Source: Psoroptes ovis
Taxonomy: Eukaryota > Arthropoda > Arachnida > Sarcoptiformes > Psoroptidae
Length of the DNA: 64,000 bases
NCBI GenBank assembly: GCA_002943765.1
Contig: PQWQ01000002.1
Location: 4,340,001-4,404,000 of the forward strand
Direction of reading: 5' to 3'
Below are positions 27,615 through 40,432 of this stretch, piece after piece. Position numbers and translations under genes: made by a program. A model generated the notes under the pieces. That model had not been told where the DNA came from. It ran no database searches and saw nothing but the letters and a program-made list of their open reading frames with translations. Position 1 is the stretch's first letter. Each line of letters begins with the position of its first letter.

Positions 27615-29348
27615 TTAAAAACGCCAAAATTTGTTTACAAATAATGCATAACGCGATTTTTCAACATTGGAATGTTGATTATTAAGATTTAGTGAATCAT
27701 TATCATTAAATTGATCATTTTGTAATAATGTCGATAAATCGGGTGGAATCAATTTTATGGTTGCAATAATGTCAAAATATTTATCAATATCCATATCATC
27801 CGGTAATTTTGATAGAAATTTTGCCGAATCAATAAATTCTAATTGCATTAATTCATTTTTATACATTAACAATATACCTAATGATGCACGTATAATGAAT
27901 TCATTACCATCACGTAAAAATAAATCCCATACACGGCTAACACAATCCAATGATAGTGAACGTGCAAATAATGTATAAACTTGATACATGAAAAATAAAT
28001 CTGTTGTTAAATTTATTTTGGTAAAATGTGCAGCTAAATCGGGCAATAATAATTTAAATTGTCTATCATAATAATTATAAATCATATTCATTTTCGTTTG
28101 ATTAAAACTATAAAATATGATCAATAATTTATTATTTAATAAGTTCGCTAATGATATGAATGCAGATAATGGTGATTGTGAATTCAATAATAACATTGCA
28201 GCTAAAAATGACATTCCTTGACAATAGCCAATATCGGGACGATATGCAACATACGCTGATATAATGTCACATAACAATCTATGATATGGTCCTTGTTCTT
28301 GGAATAAACCCAATTGTGGAAATGTTCGTAATACATCTAATTTGATTAAAAAGGCAGTGTTTTCGCTGTCATCATCATCATAATCATTTTCATTATCTTC
28401 ATTATGAAAATATTCATCATCATCTAAAATACATGAATCACTATCATCATTTTCTTTGATTTTATTATCGATAATACTTTGATCAGTTGATGATTGAGTT
28501 GATGAAATATCAGATGATAATGATGATGAAAGATATGATTTAGACCGTAGATGCATTTGTTGTTTTTTATTTTGGTTGTTATTGTTACCATTTAATGAGG
28601 TATATTGTTGCTGTTGTAACCAAATTTTTTCTTTAGATTTATTCAAACAAATATTGAATAATTGTTCAGTGATATTCAATTCATTACCAATCACTAAGCT
28701 CCAAACTTTCGGCCGTATTGATGATGGTATACCATTCCACCATAAATTTTGTACACGTTTCGTAATATGTGATTGCCGCCAACAAGGTAAAATTTCATCT
28801 GACCATATTTTAATTGCTTTTTGTACTTCATTTTCATATTGTAATTTTTTTTTCACAAATTCATTTCGTAATTTTTTACATTGTAAATGTTTCGCTTGTA
28901 TATTCATCAACATATTTAAAAATTGTTGCCGATGTTTACGTTCTTCACTTTTATTTTTTGGTGGAAGATTTTTAGGCCTTTTTATATCATTAATATTTTT
29001 ACCAATATTAATTATTATATCATTTTTGATTAGATATTCATTATATAATATATTCTCATCACTTAAATTCAAAAATTTGGCTATATTAATCATTGAATCA
29101 ATTTCATCGTCGAAATTATTAACTTTGTTGCTTGGACAATCATTTTTGGCACATTTGTTGAGATCATTATTAATAGTAGCAATGTGTTGTTGAGATTTCC
29201 TTGAATCGGAATAATGATTTGATTTGGATTTGTCAACATTTTTCAGGCATAATTTTTTAGTTATTGGATCATAAATCAAATTCTGATCAACTTGATTCAA
29301 TGCATCATTCAACGAACATGTATTTATAGATGATGATTGCTGTTGCAT
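27615..29348 (-). CDS. TBC1D12/TBC1D14-type Rab GTPase-activating protein
   Basis: Single exon, 577 residues. The C-terminal TBC domain covers about residues 200-545, starting near LWWNGIPSSIRPKVWSLVIGN. Both catalytic fingers are present: Arg341 in IKLDVLRTF and Gln377 in IGYCQGMSF. The order FPQLGLFQEQGPYHRLL, AYRPDIGYCQG, FARSLSLDCVSRVWDLFLRDG and SAKFLSKLPDD matches TBC1D12/14 better than other TBC families. In animals TBC1D14 binds RAB11 and regulates recycling endosomes and autophagosome formation, and TBC1D12 acts on related traffic. Low-complexity segments rich in Asn, Ser and Asp (about residues 253-335) sit inside the TBC fold between the first helices and the Arg finger, which is unusual. 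The initiator is the first in-frame ATG. Confidence 0.88.
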   Translation of the reverse strand: MQQQSSSINTCSLNDALNQVDQNLIYDPITKKLCLKNVDKSKSNHYSDSRKSQQHIATINNDLNKCAKNDCPSNKVNNFDDEIDSMINIAKFLNLSDENILYNEYLIKNDIIINIGKNINDIKRPKNLPPKNKSEERKHRQQFLNMLMNIQAKHLQCKKLRNEFVKKKLQYENEVQKAIKIWSDEILPCWRQSHITKRVQNLWWNGIPSSIRPKVWSLVIGNELNITEQLFNICLNKSKEKIWLQQQQYTSLNGNNNNQNKKQQMHLRSKSYLSSSLSSDISSTQSSTDQSIIDNKIKENDDSDSCILDDDEYFHNEDNENDYDDDDSENTAFLIKLDVLRTFPQLGLFQEQGPYHRLLCDIISAYVAYRPDIGYCQGMSFLAAMLLLNSQSPLSAFISLANLLNNKLLIIFYSFNQTKMNMIYNYYDRQFKLLLPDLAAHFTKINLTTDLFFMYQVYTLFARSLSLDCVSRVWDLFLRDGNEFIIRASLGILLMYKNELMQLEFIDSAKFLSKLPDDMDIDKYFDIIATIKLIPPDLSTLLQNDQFNDNDSLNLNNQHSNVEKSRYALFVNKFWRF

Positions 29349-30050
29349 TGTTGATTTAAAATTTAATGATAATTAATTTAATTAAAATCCATTCAATTTA
29401 ACAGCCTATTAACAATATATGATGTAAACACATATTTGGTCAATTAAATATTGAAACAAATCATTCACAAAAATATTTTGAAACTACTCATTTGTTTTTT
29501 TGTTATGTTTAATATTATCGTACACAACTACAGCTTTAACTGTTTTTTAGTCATTTAAAATAACTGTGCTATGTGTTCAGATGAAAATTGGTGGTTTGTA
29601 TGTGTGTGTAAAAAATGTTTTTGTTGCTATTCAAGTTCAGCTCTTCAGCAGCTCATTATTATGCTCAAATACAGAAAAAAAAATCCATTGAAAAAAAATG
29701 AGTGGAAAAACCACTTAGTAGATATGCCGAACAGTGAAAAAATTGTATTAGTAAATTTTTCTCTTACACAATCATCAAATAAATAAATTATATGAGATCA
29801 TTTGGTCAAAGGACAAATTAAAGCGCACGCACAAAACATTGGTCATGTCATGATTGAAACAATAGCTTCTTTTTGTATGTTAAAAAGGGAATTAATTTAT
29901 CCAGTATTTATTTTTTTTCAAAAATCATTTTGCGGAAAATATCAAACTTTCATCAATAAATATACTGTTTATTATTTTTCCTGAAATTATAATGGTTTCA
30001 ATGAATAACAAAAAAAAATTATACAAGTTTCATTTTGTTGATAATTTCAT
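29349..30050. other. Intergenic region between TBC gene start and TMEM50 stop
   Basis: About 700 bases on the 5' side of the TBC gene. Two open frames on the plus strand (29571-29786 and 29802-29984) have no recognisable domain. It presumably contains the TBC promoter and the TMEM50 3' untranslated region. Confidence 0.5.
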
Positions 30051-30696
30051 TCATTCATCATATCTTCGACCAAATTTAAATATGATTGATCTATTTTTTA
30101 GGGAGAAAATAAGTAAAAAGTACTTAGATTTCACATAGATTCAATTATTTAGTTACCCTAAAAATATGAATAAATTTTGGAAAAATACTCCCAATCCTGG
30201 CAAAATATTAGCACCACTCACTACGTATGCACCAAACAATATCCATAAGGATGCAATCAAACTGCCAAAACCCAGAACAAAACCAATAAATAGCCAAATA
30301 TGTAATGTATAATCTTGTACACCATATGAATAGACATCCATACGGCTTGTAACAGAATTTATCCTAATTTTAAACACCATAAAAAATAATTATTAAAAAA
30401 ATATAGTCAATTTGATTTATTGTTATAATTACATCAATAATGAAATGGTTGCCAAAACACCACAAATATGATAAGCATTATTAAAATCAGGATAATAATA
30501 ACGAGATGAAATATCGATTATAATCCACCATCCAATCGCAAACTATTCATAGTGAAAGATTAGCAAAATAGATAATTATGAAATCGAATATAAATGGAAT
30601 AAAACTTACAAATGAACCAGCTACAATACTGGTGATTTTGTTGCGATTTTCATCATCTTTCAAACGTTCAATACAATTTTCAAAACAAGCAGACAT
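30051..30696 (-). CDS. TMEM50: TMEM50-family four-pass membrane protein
   Basis: Exons 30696-30610, 30542-30433, 30363-30157 and 30090-30051 encode 147 residues (human TMEM50A is 157). Hydrophobic segments: NKITSIVAGSFFAIGWWIIID, CGVLATISLLMINSV, IWLFIGFVLGFGSLIASLWILFGAYV and GLGVFFQNLFIF. The last exon is short (40 coding bases). It is inferred from a GTAACT donor just before an in-frame stop and an acceptor at 30091-30092; it restores GSIIFKFGRRYDE, matching the conserved family C-terminus (LVFKFGR). Reading through the donor instead would give a protein ending FIFLG. TMEM50 proteins are small endomembrane proteins whose molecular role is poorly known. Transcription is divergent from MOB4, 457 bases away. 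Whether A or B type is not distinguishable here. Confidence 0.88.
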
Positions 30697-31153
30697 GTTT
30701 ATTAATATTATTTGAATATCAAATTATCAAATGAACCGAAAATTTTCTCTGAAAAATCAATATCGATTGAATAAAATCAAATATGATTGTAAAAATGACA
30801 TATGAATTAAATCAAAATTTTAATTTTCTTCATCGAATGATTAATCAAAACAATTGGGTGGTCTTTAAATTCGTATAATTAATAAAGTACGTATTCGATG
30901 TTGTAAGGATAGCCTTAATGGGTTGAAATAGATTGCTGAGTACAAATAGGCGTCTCATATATAAATGAATTACACTCCAGCCATCTAGTCACTGTTTACC
31001 ATTATCTTATGCCTGCAACATTTTACTGTTGACGCTTGAATCGATGTTAAAAATAAAAAAATTCTTGACAGATTGTTCCATATTTCAAATTCGGTGAAAT
31101 TTTGGCACGAGAGATAAAATATTTTATTCTAAAATTCTTAATTTATTCTAATT
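30697..31153. promoter_or_regulatory. Divergent promoter region between TMEM50 and MOB4
   Basis: 457 bases between opposed start codons. There is no open frame of note. The segment at about 30890-31030 is visibly less AT-rich than its surroundings, as expected near transcription starts, but no core promoter element was recognised with confidence. Confidence 0.45.
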
Positions 31154-32011
31154 ATGACAAATTCAACAAAAATTTTACGGCGAAATCCGAAAGGATGTAA
31201 AAGTGAAAATTTCAATAATTGGCCTGAAGAACCATTCGATGAAATGGATTCTACGATTGCTGTGCAACAATATATTCAACAAAAAATAAGGAAAAATCCA
31301 GCGAATATTGATGAAATATTAACACCGCCAAAAGGACAAGATATTGGCGCTTGGAAATATGAACACATGCGACAATTTTGTTTAGAATTGAACAAATTGA
31401 CAGTAAAATTACAAGCAGAATGTAATCGTGAAACTTGTTCACAAATGACCGCAACCGAGCAATGGATTTTTCTTTGTGCAGCACATAAAGCACCTAAAGA
31501 ATGTCCAGCTATCGATTACACCCGACATACATTGGATGGTGCAGCTTCTTTATTAAATTCGAATAAATATTTTCCATCGCGTGTCACGATTAAAGAAACA
31601 TCAGTTGCAAAATTAGGCAGCGTTTGTCGTCGTGTTTATCGTATATTTTCACATGCATATTATCACCATCGTTCTATTTATGATCAATTTGAAAATGAAA
31701 CATTTTTATGCAAACGTTTTTCAGTATTTTCTATCAAATATGATCTGATGTCTGTTGAAAATTTGATTGTACCGATAGTGGGCATAGATTTCAATGATAT
31801 TAAAAAATTAAATATGACATCAAATACTAATACGAATGAGACTGGATCAATGATGGATTCATCCATAATAAATACATCTATAATCAATACATTGGACAAT
31901 AATCCTCCAAATGATAGTACTGAAAATAACACCAACAATTTTAGTATTTTTAAAACTAATTCAAATGAAAATCTGGCCACTAATGTTGTACCTGATTCGT
32001 CAGAAGCTTGA
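31154..32011 (+). CDS. MOB4: MOB4 / phocein, MOB-family adaptor of the STRIPAK complex
   Basis: Single exon, 285 residues. Residues 1-215 match MOB4 almost without gaps: FDEMDSTIAVQQYIQQ, WKYEHMRQFCLELN, TCSQMTATEQWIFLCAAHK, KECPAIDYTRHTLDGAA and LGSVCRRVYRIFSHAYYHH. The MOB zinc site is intact: Cys90 and Cys95 (ECNRETC), His167 and His172. MOB4 bridges striatin-PP2A to Ste20-type kinases in STRIPAK and opposes Hippo signalling. Vertebrate MOB4 has about 225 residues; here a further 60-70 residues form an Asn/Ser/Thr-rich tail (from about residue 217) with no conserved motif. The stop is 214 bases from the convergent MED12 stop. Confidence 0.96.
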   Translation: MTNSTKILRRNPKGCKSENFNNWPEEPFDEMDSTIAVQQYIQQKIRKNPANIDEILTPPKGQDIGAWKYEHMRQFCLELNKLTVKLQAECNRETCSQMTATEQWIFLCAAHKAPKECPAIDYTRHTLDGAASLLNSNKYFPSRVTIKETSVAKLGSVCRRVYRIFSHAYYHHRSIYDQFENETFLCKRFSVFSIKYDLMSVENLIVPIVGIDFNDIKKLNMTSNTNTNETGSMMDSSIINTSIINTLDNNPPNDSTENNTNNFSIFKTNSNENLATNVVPDSSEA

Positions 32012-32225
32012 TTTTTTTCTGGGTAATATTCAATATTATTCATTCATAAGCACAGCCAAATACCGAAAATTTCAATCGTACCGATTTTTGATTTATTTGA
32101 ATAGAAAAAAAATAATAAAAATCATATATCAAAATTCATACATTAAACATTGAAAATCATTCAAAAATTTCGATTAAAATAAATTCATTTTATACATGAT
32201 AAGTGCAATTTTTTAAATTCTGCCA

Positions 32226-35200
32226 TTAATATGGATATGATCCTGGATTAGGTGTTGAAAGTTGCCGTTGAAGTTGTGTCATTTGTTGTTGTGGCCTTGG
32301 ATGATTCGGTTGTTGTCCCATTGTTTGATTGTTTTGCCAATTATTCATCATTGATTGCTGTTGTTGTTGAGGCTGCTGCGACGGAACTTGATGTCCACCA
32401 AAATTGTTCAATTGAGATCTTTTTTTGTTGGAAGAAAAAAAAAATTTATCAATCTTTGGATGAATTTATCAATAGCAATCAGTTACCTTTGCTGCATGAA
32501 TTGTCCTTGATTTGATTGTTGTGAATTCATAGCCATTTGTGGTCTCATCATCATATTAGACTGTTGTTGCGGCTGTTGCATGGGGTTAGGTACTGTTGAT
32601 TGTTGGAAATTGGGATTAGCTGACATTGAATTCATCGAATTATCCATTGATTGCATATTATTATTGAATTGAACATTTTGAAGAGTTTGAGGTCTGAAAT
32701 TTGATGACTGTTGCATATGATGATGCACATTAGGAGTTCCACCAGCATTCATTTGATTCATTGGTTGTTGTGGATTCGGCTGTGATTGAGAAGGCGGTTG
32801 TGGCTGCTGTTGCTGTTGTTGAAACATATTGTTTTGATTCGGTTTGGATTGCATCGGTCCTGGCGCTCGGATTGGATTTTTTTGCATCATTGATGGCATA
32901 GGATGGCGTGATTGGAACATTTGACTTGAAGGCTGTTGATTATTCATCATTTGACCAGAATTAACATTTGATACAGACGTATCGATTCGAGAATTGATCA
33001 TTTGACGCAAGCGAACTTTAGGAATCATGGCCCCCTGAAATTGATTAGATTGCTGTTGCGGCATCATCATTGATGATCCGGTTTGATTAGGACCGGGGCC
33101 TGATCCCGACTGATGGTAAAATGATTGATTATTGGAATTTATGTTAGATTGTTGAGAATTAGGATTTTGATATGACCAATTGCTTCCAGCATTTTGATTG
33201 GGATTAACTGGGTTAGAATTAAAATTATCAAAAGTATTTTGCATTCGAATCGGTGGATTATTGGGTTGATTGGATACTGGTGGAATTGGTGGCTGTTGAT
33301 TCTTCGTATTGCGCCGTTTTCGAGTTGTTTTAGGTTTTTTTGGAGTTTGTGCTCTTGCACCAGTAGTATTCATTGGCGGAATAGATGGCATATTATTATT
33401 GGGAGCAATCGAAGGCCGTAAGCCAGGCATTGTTCCTGGACCGGCAGGCATAGATCGGCCAATATTAGAAGGACCAGAAGGAGGCATATCCATCATATCC
33501 ATCTGAATGGGCATCATTGATGAATTATTTAACGATGCCATCATCATTGGATGATTTTGAGAAGTCATATGTGAAGGTGTTTCATTACTATTATTATTCA
33601 TCATATGCGGCGGCGGCGGCGGCTGCTGTTGCGAAGGAACTTGTTGAACGATCGGCGAAGAATGCATGACATTAGGTTGTAACGATGATGAAGGATTGGA
33701 TGGAATTTGACCATGACTTTGCATTGAGCCATGAGGCATATTGTTCGAATTCATTGGCATCTGATTCATTCGATATGGAAAACCACTATTAGGCGGAACT
33801 TGATTAGAATGTGATGGACCTTGATGAAGTTGATGACTAAGCATCTGATTTTGAGATGGAGGCGGATTAAAAGGAGGTGGTGGTGGCGGATGAGATTGCG
33901 GTGGAATATTATTCATGATCGCGGAAGATGGAGCTGGACCAGTTGGTTGACCGACAGGAGATATATTGGTACCATTTGGTGTCATCACCGGATGAGGTTG
34001 ATTGAAAGCAAGTTGAGGCGGTGGCATTGGTGGTTGTAAAGGATTTGGCGTCATAATTGGCTGTGGTGGAAGTGTTGATATTTGTGGCGGTTCATCCTCA
34101 GGAGGTATAGGCGGCGGTTCAATAAAGTATGAATTCGGTTTACAAATATCGTGATCATGCTGAGAGAGAAGGCAGAAATTCTCCTCGACTCGCAATGGTT
34201 TACGCTCCATTTTGATGGCTCCAAACCATGTCCAACTCAATGGAACATAATTTTTAACACCTTCAATCAGGTCCCAGGGTGATAATTTTTGTTTTTCAGA
34301 TGCTTGAAATCCTTGTTTTTTATCGATGGAATCAAAGCCAGCAATTTTATTTCCTTTAGTGTCCACTAATGATCCCATTGCTTCACATGCAATAACTTCA
34401 GCTTGATGCTTTACTAATGGCAATAATTGCCTGGCCATTTTAACACCGAGTCCAACGCGCTCGACATTAAGTTCTTTTTTCAATTTTTTGATTAAATTTT
34501 GATTAAGTTTTTTAGTTTCTTCGCGTTGTTCAGGCAAGACATTAGATGCATGAGAATAATGCATCAACGATGTAAGCATGTCTAATACTGTGGAAAAATT
34601 AACATAATTTATGTGAGGATCTACGATCGTATAGCTGATTAGTTGCGCTAATAATACTACCCAATCATTTATTAGTGGTGTTGATGATTTAATTGTTTCG
34701 AATATTGCACCAACTAAACTTAGTCTTAATTGCAATCCTTCTTGAATCATATTTTTAGCACGAATATCATCGCTCAATTTTTCATTTATGCATTGAAATA
34801 GTTGCGAATGCATCGATTTCAAAATTAATTCTTTATGATCTTCTTTAGAGTTCAAGCACATCAATAGTAATGACACAAATGGTTCATATGATAATAATGT
34901 AGTTGTTGGGTTTTGACTATTTAAGCTGATACCGGCCATATTATTAGAATTTTTGAATCCTTGAAAACCAAATTTACTTTTTGAACTCATTGAGCTTGAT
35001 TGATTTTGATGAGAGTATAATATCCAATTCGATGAATCAAACATATTAGCGGCAAAACGTAATATTCTACTTTGTAGTGGCAATTTCGATATTAATGGTT
35101 TCAATAATCTAATACGTTCATTTGGATTTGAATTATTATTATTCGTATTGGTATTGTTGTTACCATTGAAAGATGACAACATGTTATTTTTATTAATATT

Positions 35201-38200
35201 TGAACTTTTTGATGTGAATATAGTTAGATTTTTACTGTCTAATAAAGTCGGCTCAGTTTGACATGATTGCTGAAAATAATCCATAATCGCCCTTGCCAAT
35301 GTATCTAACCATTCATAATTATTTTGTGATGACAACTGTGGATTGTTTGCAAAATTTTCATGTATCAAGTGCAGTTGTAACCATGTTATACGCAATGACC
35401 ATTCATCTAGATTCTGAAATATATGTATTATTTGCTTTGCATCGATTTTTTCATTCAAATTTATTTGCGGAGGCAATTGTTTATGATAACAAATCATATT
35501 CAATAAACGTTGTGAATCTTCATAGACAATTTTTTTGTCGAATAATTTTTTCACCGAATTCGGATGTATCATGAAACCCCGAAGACAACGATCATGTACC
35601 CAATCTTGTAGACAAACATGACGCAACACATATTGAGCAAATTCAGATAATGATGGTTTTTCACTTGAATCAATTTTCGATTTTGCTATTTGGCTTAAGT
35701 ATGATTTATCATTTAATTCATCATCATTGTTCATTGATTGTTTATAAAACAATGGATCAAACTCCGATTTATCTGATTTAATATTTTTATCACAACTTTT
35801 TTTCTCTTGTGTTCCTGTATTCCAATTAGAAATTAATTTGTTAGTAAAAATTACAAGAAAATTAAGAAACTATTATAAAAAAAACTTACCCAGTTTGAGA
35901 ATGGCTTTCAACAAAGTCAAAATCAACTCAAGCTGTAATGAATTTAATGCTCCTCCTAATAGATAACGATCACAAGCATATTTAATATTGAATGGAGATT
36001 TTTGACCAGATCCCAAGGTCGGTGCTACTGTAGAAAGACCAAGTGGACCTGGACTTGTTAATGAGTAACGTGATGATGACGCAAACGAAGAATTCATTGC
36101 CGAATTCGATGCGGCTAATGGTGAATCATAGTATTTGAATAAGTAAAATATTAGATGACAACAAAGTCTAGCTTTTTTCTCAGTTTCTTCACCACTATCG
36201 ATGGTCGGTGACAAAAGTGAAGCAATAAATACATTGAAAATCAAATCACCAAGATTGAAACATCGACGTGCAACTAAAATTGAAACAAAAACAGCAAGAT
36301 TATCATAAATGCTGCGATCACCGATATTGATTTGTTTCAATAATGACACATAGTCATTCATGCATTTGGGATTACAGAGTGCTGTTATTGCATTGAACCA
36401 TTCATTAGACAATAGCCAACAGGATGCTGTCAATTCAGCACAAAGTACCGATAATTCATTTAAATAATCCATATCATTTGCTTCAGTTATGCAGCGAATT
36501 GCGTTGAAAACTAAAGAATATCTATCAGATGCATTTTCATTTAATTGTCGAATGTGAATTGAATCGACTTTTTCTCTAGGATTTTTCAAATATTGCATCA
36601 TTATACATGGATGAGGAGTCAATGATCCTTTGGGATTATCTTCACGAATTGCAATCATTGCTTTGATTTTCTGTGAGATAGGACTGATTATTTCTTGATA
36701 TTTTTTCAATATGGTGCAAGAAGAATATAGATCATCAATGTAAAAAAATATGCAGCGTTCAGCCGATGAACAATCATTAGGAGTGCTAACATGACGAACT
36801 AATTTCCATAATCCATCAAATATTTGATAGATATCATCGGTGGATGCAACTACATAATTATGATAACGATTAAGAACTCCAACAATATATAATCCAATCG
36901 ATGTACAATATGGACGAGCAAGTAGTGGACATTTTTGCTGTAAAACACTTTCTACTTCAACCAATTCTCGTAACATCTGCACGATGAATTCGACCAAACC
37001 ATTTATATTTAATGCGATCTCCATTAAATCGAATAGAAATGCGATAGATTCGATAAGTGGCAGATGATTTGCGTTGCCCACAACGACACCATTCAACATT
37101 TCTAATACAGTACTGGCACAAGTATTTGTAACGACGTGTTGATCAAATATGGATAAATTTTGAAATTTGGCTATCGCATTTTCAAAATTAAATCCTTCTT
37201 TAATGACATGTTTTTTTACTTTGCCATTATCATTAATATCCAAAGAACTTTTTCGATTGAATAATTTTTGTATCTCTTTGGTCACTTTTTTTACAATATG
37301 TCTAGCTTCATCTTTAGTTTTGCTTACACCATACAATAATATATGTCGTTGATTACATTCATGCAAAAATGATTCATCTTGTGGTAACGGAAAATGCAAT
37401 GTATATAATAAATGTCTTGAGGTCGAATTGATTTGTTCAGACTGTTGATTTTTATTATTATTATTTGTTAAATCCGATAACGATGTTGAATGAGGATTAA
37501 CAGAATTGGGACCATTGTTTTCATCTTCTTTGTCTGATTCCATTGCGTCTGGTAATAATATGTCATTTTGATCATCACTTTGTTGTCCAGCTTTGATGTT
37601 TTGCAAAATCTTATCCAAATCAGCATCTAATTTGTCTTCATCTTCATTTATCGAAAACATGTTTGATCCTAATTGTTCATTATTATTAAGATTAGAATTA
37701 TTTGACAATGGATCAAACATTGGTAAGGATGACGATGATGTACTTTTATGAATTGGGTTCATTAAACTACCATTCGATACATTTTCAATGTTAGATGGCA
37801 ATAATCCGGTCAAAGATGAATCTTCATTTGTATTTTTATTTGAATTTGATGATTGTACTAATGATATATTCGGTGGATTAACAAAATGACCACGCGATAT
37901 TAATGTACGCATATAAATATCATGAGAAAATATATCATGACGAATTAATTCAGCAAATAATAATACCAAATTATGAAATGCTTGTTTGTTATCATTGGAA
38001 CAATTATTGTTGGCAAATGAATTTGATGAAAAAGTGATGCCCAATGTTTTATCTTCGGTCACCGGTGCATATTGATCAAGAAATTCAAACAGAACATTCT
38101 GATATATTGTGTAATTATCATTATTAGACAATGAAGATTTATTTTCATTATTGAGAATATTATCTTTGCATTCAGATGATTCGTTTTTAGTCATCTCAAT

Positions 38201-40127
38201 TTCATTTTCATTATCTTTTTCTTGAAGAATTTCATTTTGTCTTCGCTCAAGTAATTTAGCGACAATTCTCGAACGATATTCACCAAGTCGTTTGGTTGTG
38301 ACGGCCCATTCACATAATAATTTAACAACAGCGGTATCATCATTAACGATTTCTTGAATAGATTTATTAGCCATTGAATTTTTACGATTACGATCATTAT
38401 AAGATTCATAAAGATCATTGCCATTAGCGGAATCTGAATGGACACTTTTATTAAAAATTATATTATAAAGTCCATCGAGAGGATTTGATGATGTTACTTT
38501 GTCGAATAGATGTTTGTCGATTGAGTCCAAAATATCAAGTAAACGGTTGACGACGTTGCCGATTGATTCTGGCGAAGAAACTGTTTCGAATGTTTTGAAA
38601 AACCATCTTTTCTCTGAATTCATACTACGATGACGAATCAATTTTTCTGAATTCCTAATTGTCACACGTATATTTGATACATTTTCACTGGATACAATAG
38701 GTAAATTGGATAGTTCACACGGTAAATAATCTAATGGTGAACCATGTAATAAAGCTGTTTTAGATACCGAATTGGAATTGTCTAAAAATGATGAGCTATC
38801 AAAATTATGCCACACCAATGCTGTTGGACATTCTATTGTTATTGTTTGGATGACGCAAGATAAAGCTAGAAAAAGTTTACGATATTTTGAACAACCTATT
38901 ATATCTTGAAAACATGAGATCAACATAGAATTAGTGGCATTGTTAAATTCACTTGATGAGGATGATGATTTTGAATTAGATGATGAGCAGATTTTATTCA
39001 CATCTTTATGATCGTTAAGATTTTCCTTTATATCATTAATCGATTCAGTAGACACATGTGCTATCAATTGGCTTACTTTTCTGGCACAATGGAATGCTAA
39101 ATGTCGAGAAAGAAATTCTGATTGAGTGAATTCGTTTACATATTGTACCAACATCGGTGCAATCAGTGTCAATAATGGGTCATCGATAGATTTAATTTTT
39201 TCAAATAATTCTAATAACCAGAAAAGAAAATCATGTCGGTCTAATAAACCTTCTTCGTACAATGAACGTGCTAATCTCGTATAATAATCCCATTGATTTA
39301 ATAGATCTTTCTTATCAGGTGGATTCAATGAATTACAATTATTATTCATTGGGGAAAATGTATTATTATTAGTAGTAGTATTGTTGTTTTGGCTATTATT
39401 ATTGCTGTTATTATTCATAGAACTTGGATTGCTTGCTTCCATTATCTTCAAATAATTTTCTTTGAATGTTTTACACAAACTAGCAGTCCATTCTTGTGCT
39501 GGATCCGGTAATTGATTACGTTTTTTCGATTTATTATTCGATTCAGAGATTGCCATTTGATGTGCATTGGACACTTTTAAAAACCACTGTGCCTTGATCA
39601 TCGGAACAGAATATTCATAAAGCCAAAGAAAAATTTCTTCTTTCTTATTGAAAAATGGTACTTTTTTGGACAAATGTGCCAATGATTTTGTATTGGATGC
39701 TAAATCTTTGAACCAACTTTCAACATACGGCTTTGTTTTTGCTGTCACATATAATGCACTATCTTTATTCACGACATGTTTCTTCTTACTGGTATCGCTA
39801 AATGTATTTAATTCATGTTTTTTCGCTAGTATAGCACTGAAATATTCACCGAATCTGCTCGTATTAATATTGGTATTTCTTTCGGTACCGTATTCATGTT
39901 CATCTAGTAAGGTACGATTACTGTAACCTTGTTTGACAAATTGTATGGTTAACTCATCCTGACCATAAAAAATTGATAAAATATCGGTAATTAATAAATG
40001 TATCAATATTATAAATATTTACCTCTTTTTGTTTAGGATCTTGTGGATAAACATCTGGAGGGCCTAATCTTGGTTTCTTTAATGGTCTTTTTTCATAAAG
40101 ATGTGTCGAAATCAACACGGTTGACAT
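32226..40127 (-). CDS. MED12: MED12, Mediator kinase-module subunit 12 (Drosophila kohtalo)
   Basis: Exons 40127-40023, 39958-35890, 35814-32487 and 32418-32226 encode 2564 residues. The N-terminus KRPLKKPRLGPPDVYPQDPK is the family signature, and the CycC-CDK8 activating segment DELTIQFVKQG is present; Leu38, Gln45 and Gly46 align with human Leu36, Gln43 and Gly44, the positions mutated in uterine leiomyoma. Further conserved blocks: LARSLYEEGLLDRHDFLFW, TALVWHNF, LLCEWAVTTKRLGEYRSRIV, HFPLPQDESFLHECNQR, FAKFQNLSIFDQHVVT-type text, SAERC, YSLVFNAIRC, and DTKGNKIAGFDSIDKKQG before a long Pro/Gln/Met/Asn-rich C-terminal PQ region. MED12 links MED13 to CDK8-cyclin C and controls Mediator-RNA polymerase II contact in the nucleus. 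Exon joins follow GT-AG, keep frame, and the sum is exactly 2565 codons. Confidence 0.95.
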
Positions 40128-40432
40128 TTTTATCCTCAAACTATTGTTGCTGCTGATTTTTCCTGAAATTAAAGACTTGTCATTTTTTTGGTTTAATTTT
40201 TTTGTAACGAATATTCCATAAAGTGACCAACTCAAAAATTCAATTAAAAAAAAAAAACAAAAACAAAAAACAAAGCGCTATTCACAAATGATAGGACAAA
40301 ATAAAAAATTCAGTTTCAAAAAAAATTTTAATTTATTTTTTTACATTTTTGGCCCAAAATAAATGATTTAACGAATAACAAATTAAGAAATTAACAAATT
40401 CATAGATTTTTAAATTGATTAAGTATATTTGC
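40128..40432. promoter_or_regulatory. Short intergenic spacer 5' of MED12 and 3' of CHMP7
   Basis: 305 bases between two genes on the same strand. It must hold the CHMP7 3' end and the MED12 promoter and leader. It contains A-rich tracts near 40238-40275; no specific core element was recognised. Confidence 0.4.

Noticed and set aside
31684..32043. 119-codon minus-strand frame over the MOB4 gene
   Set aside because: Antisense shadow of the strongly supported MOB4 reading frame.
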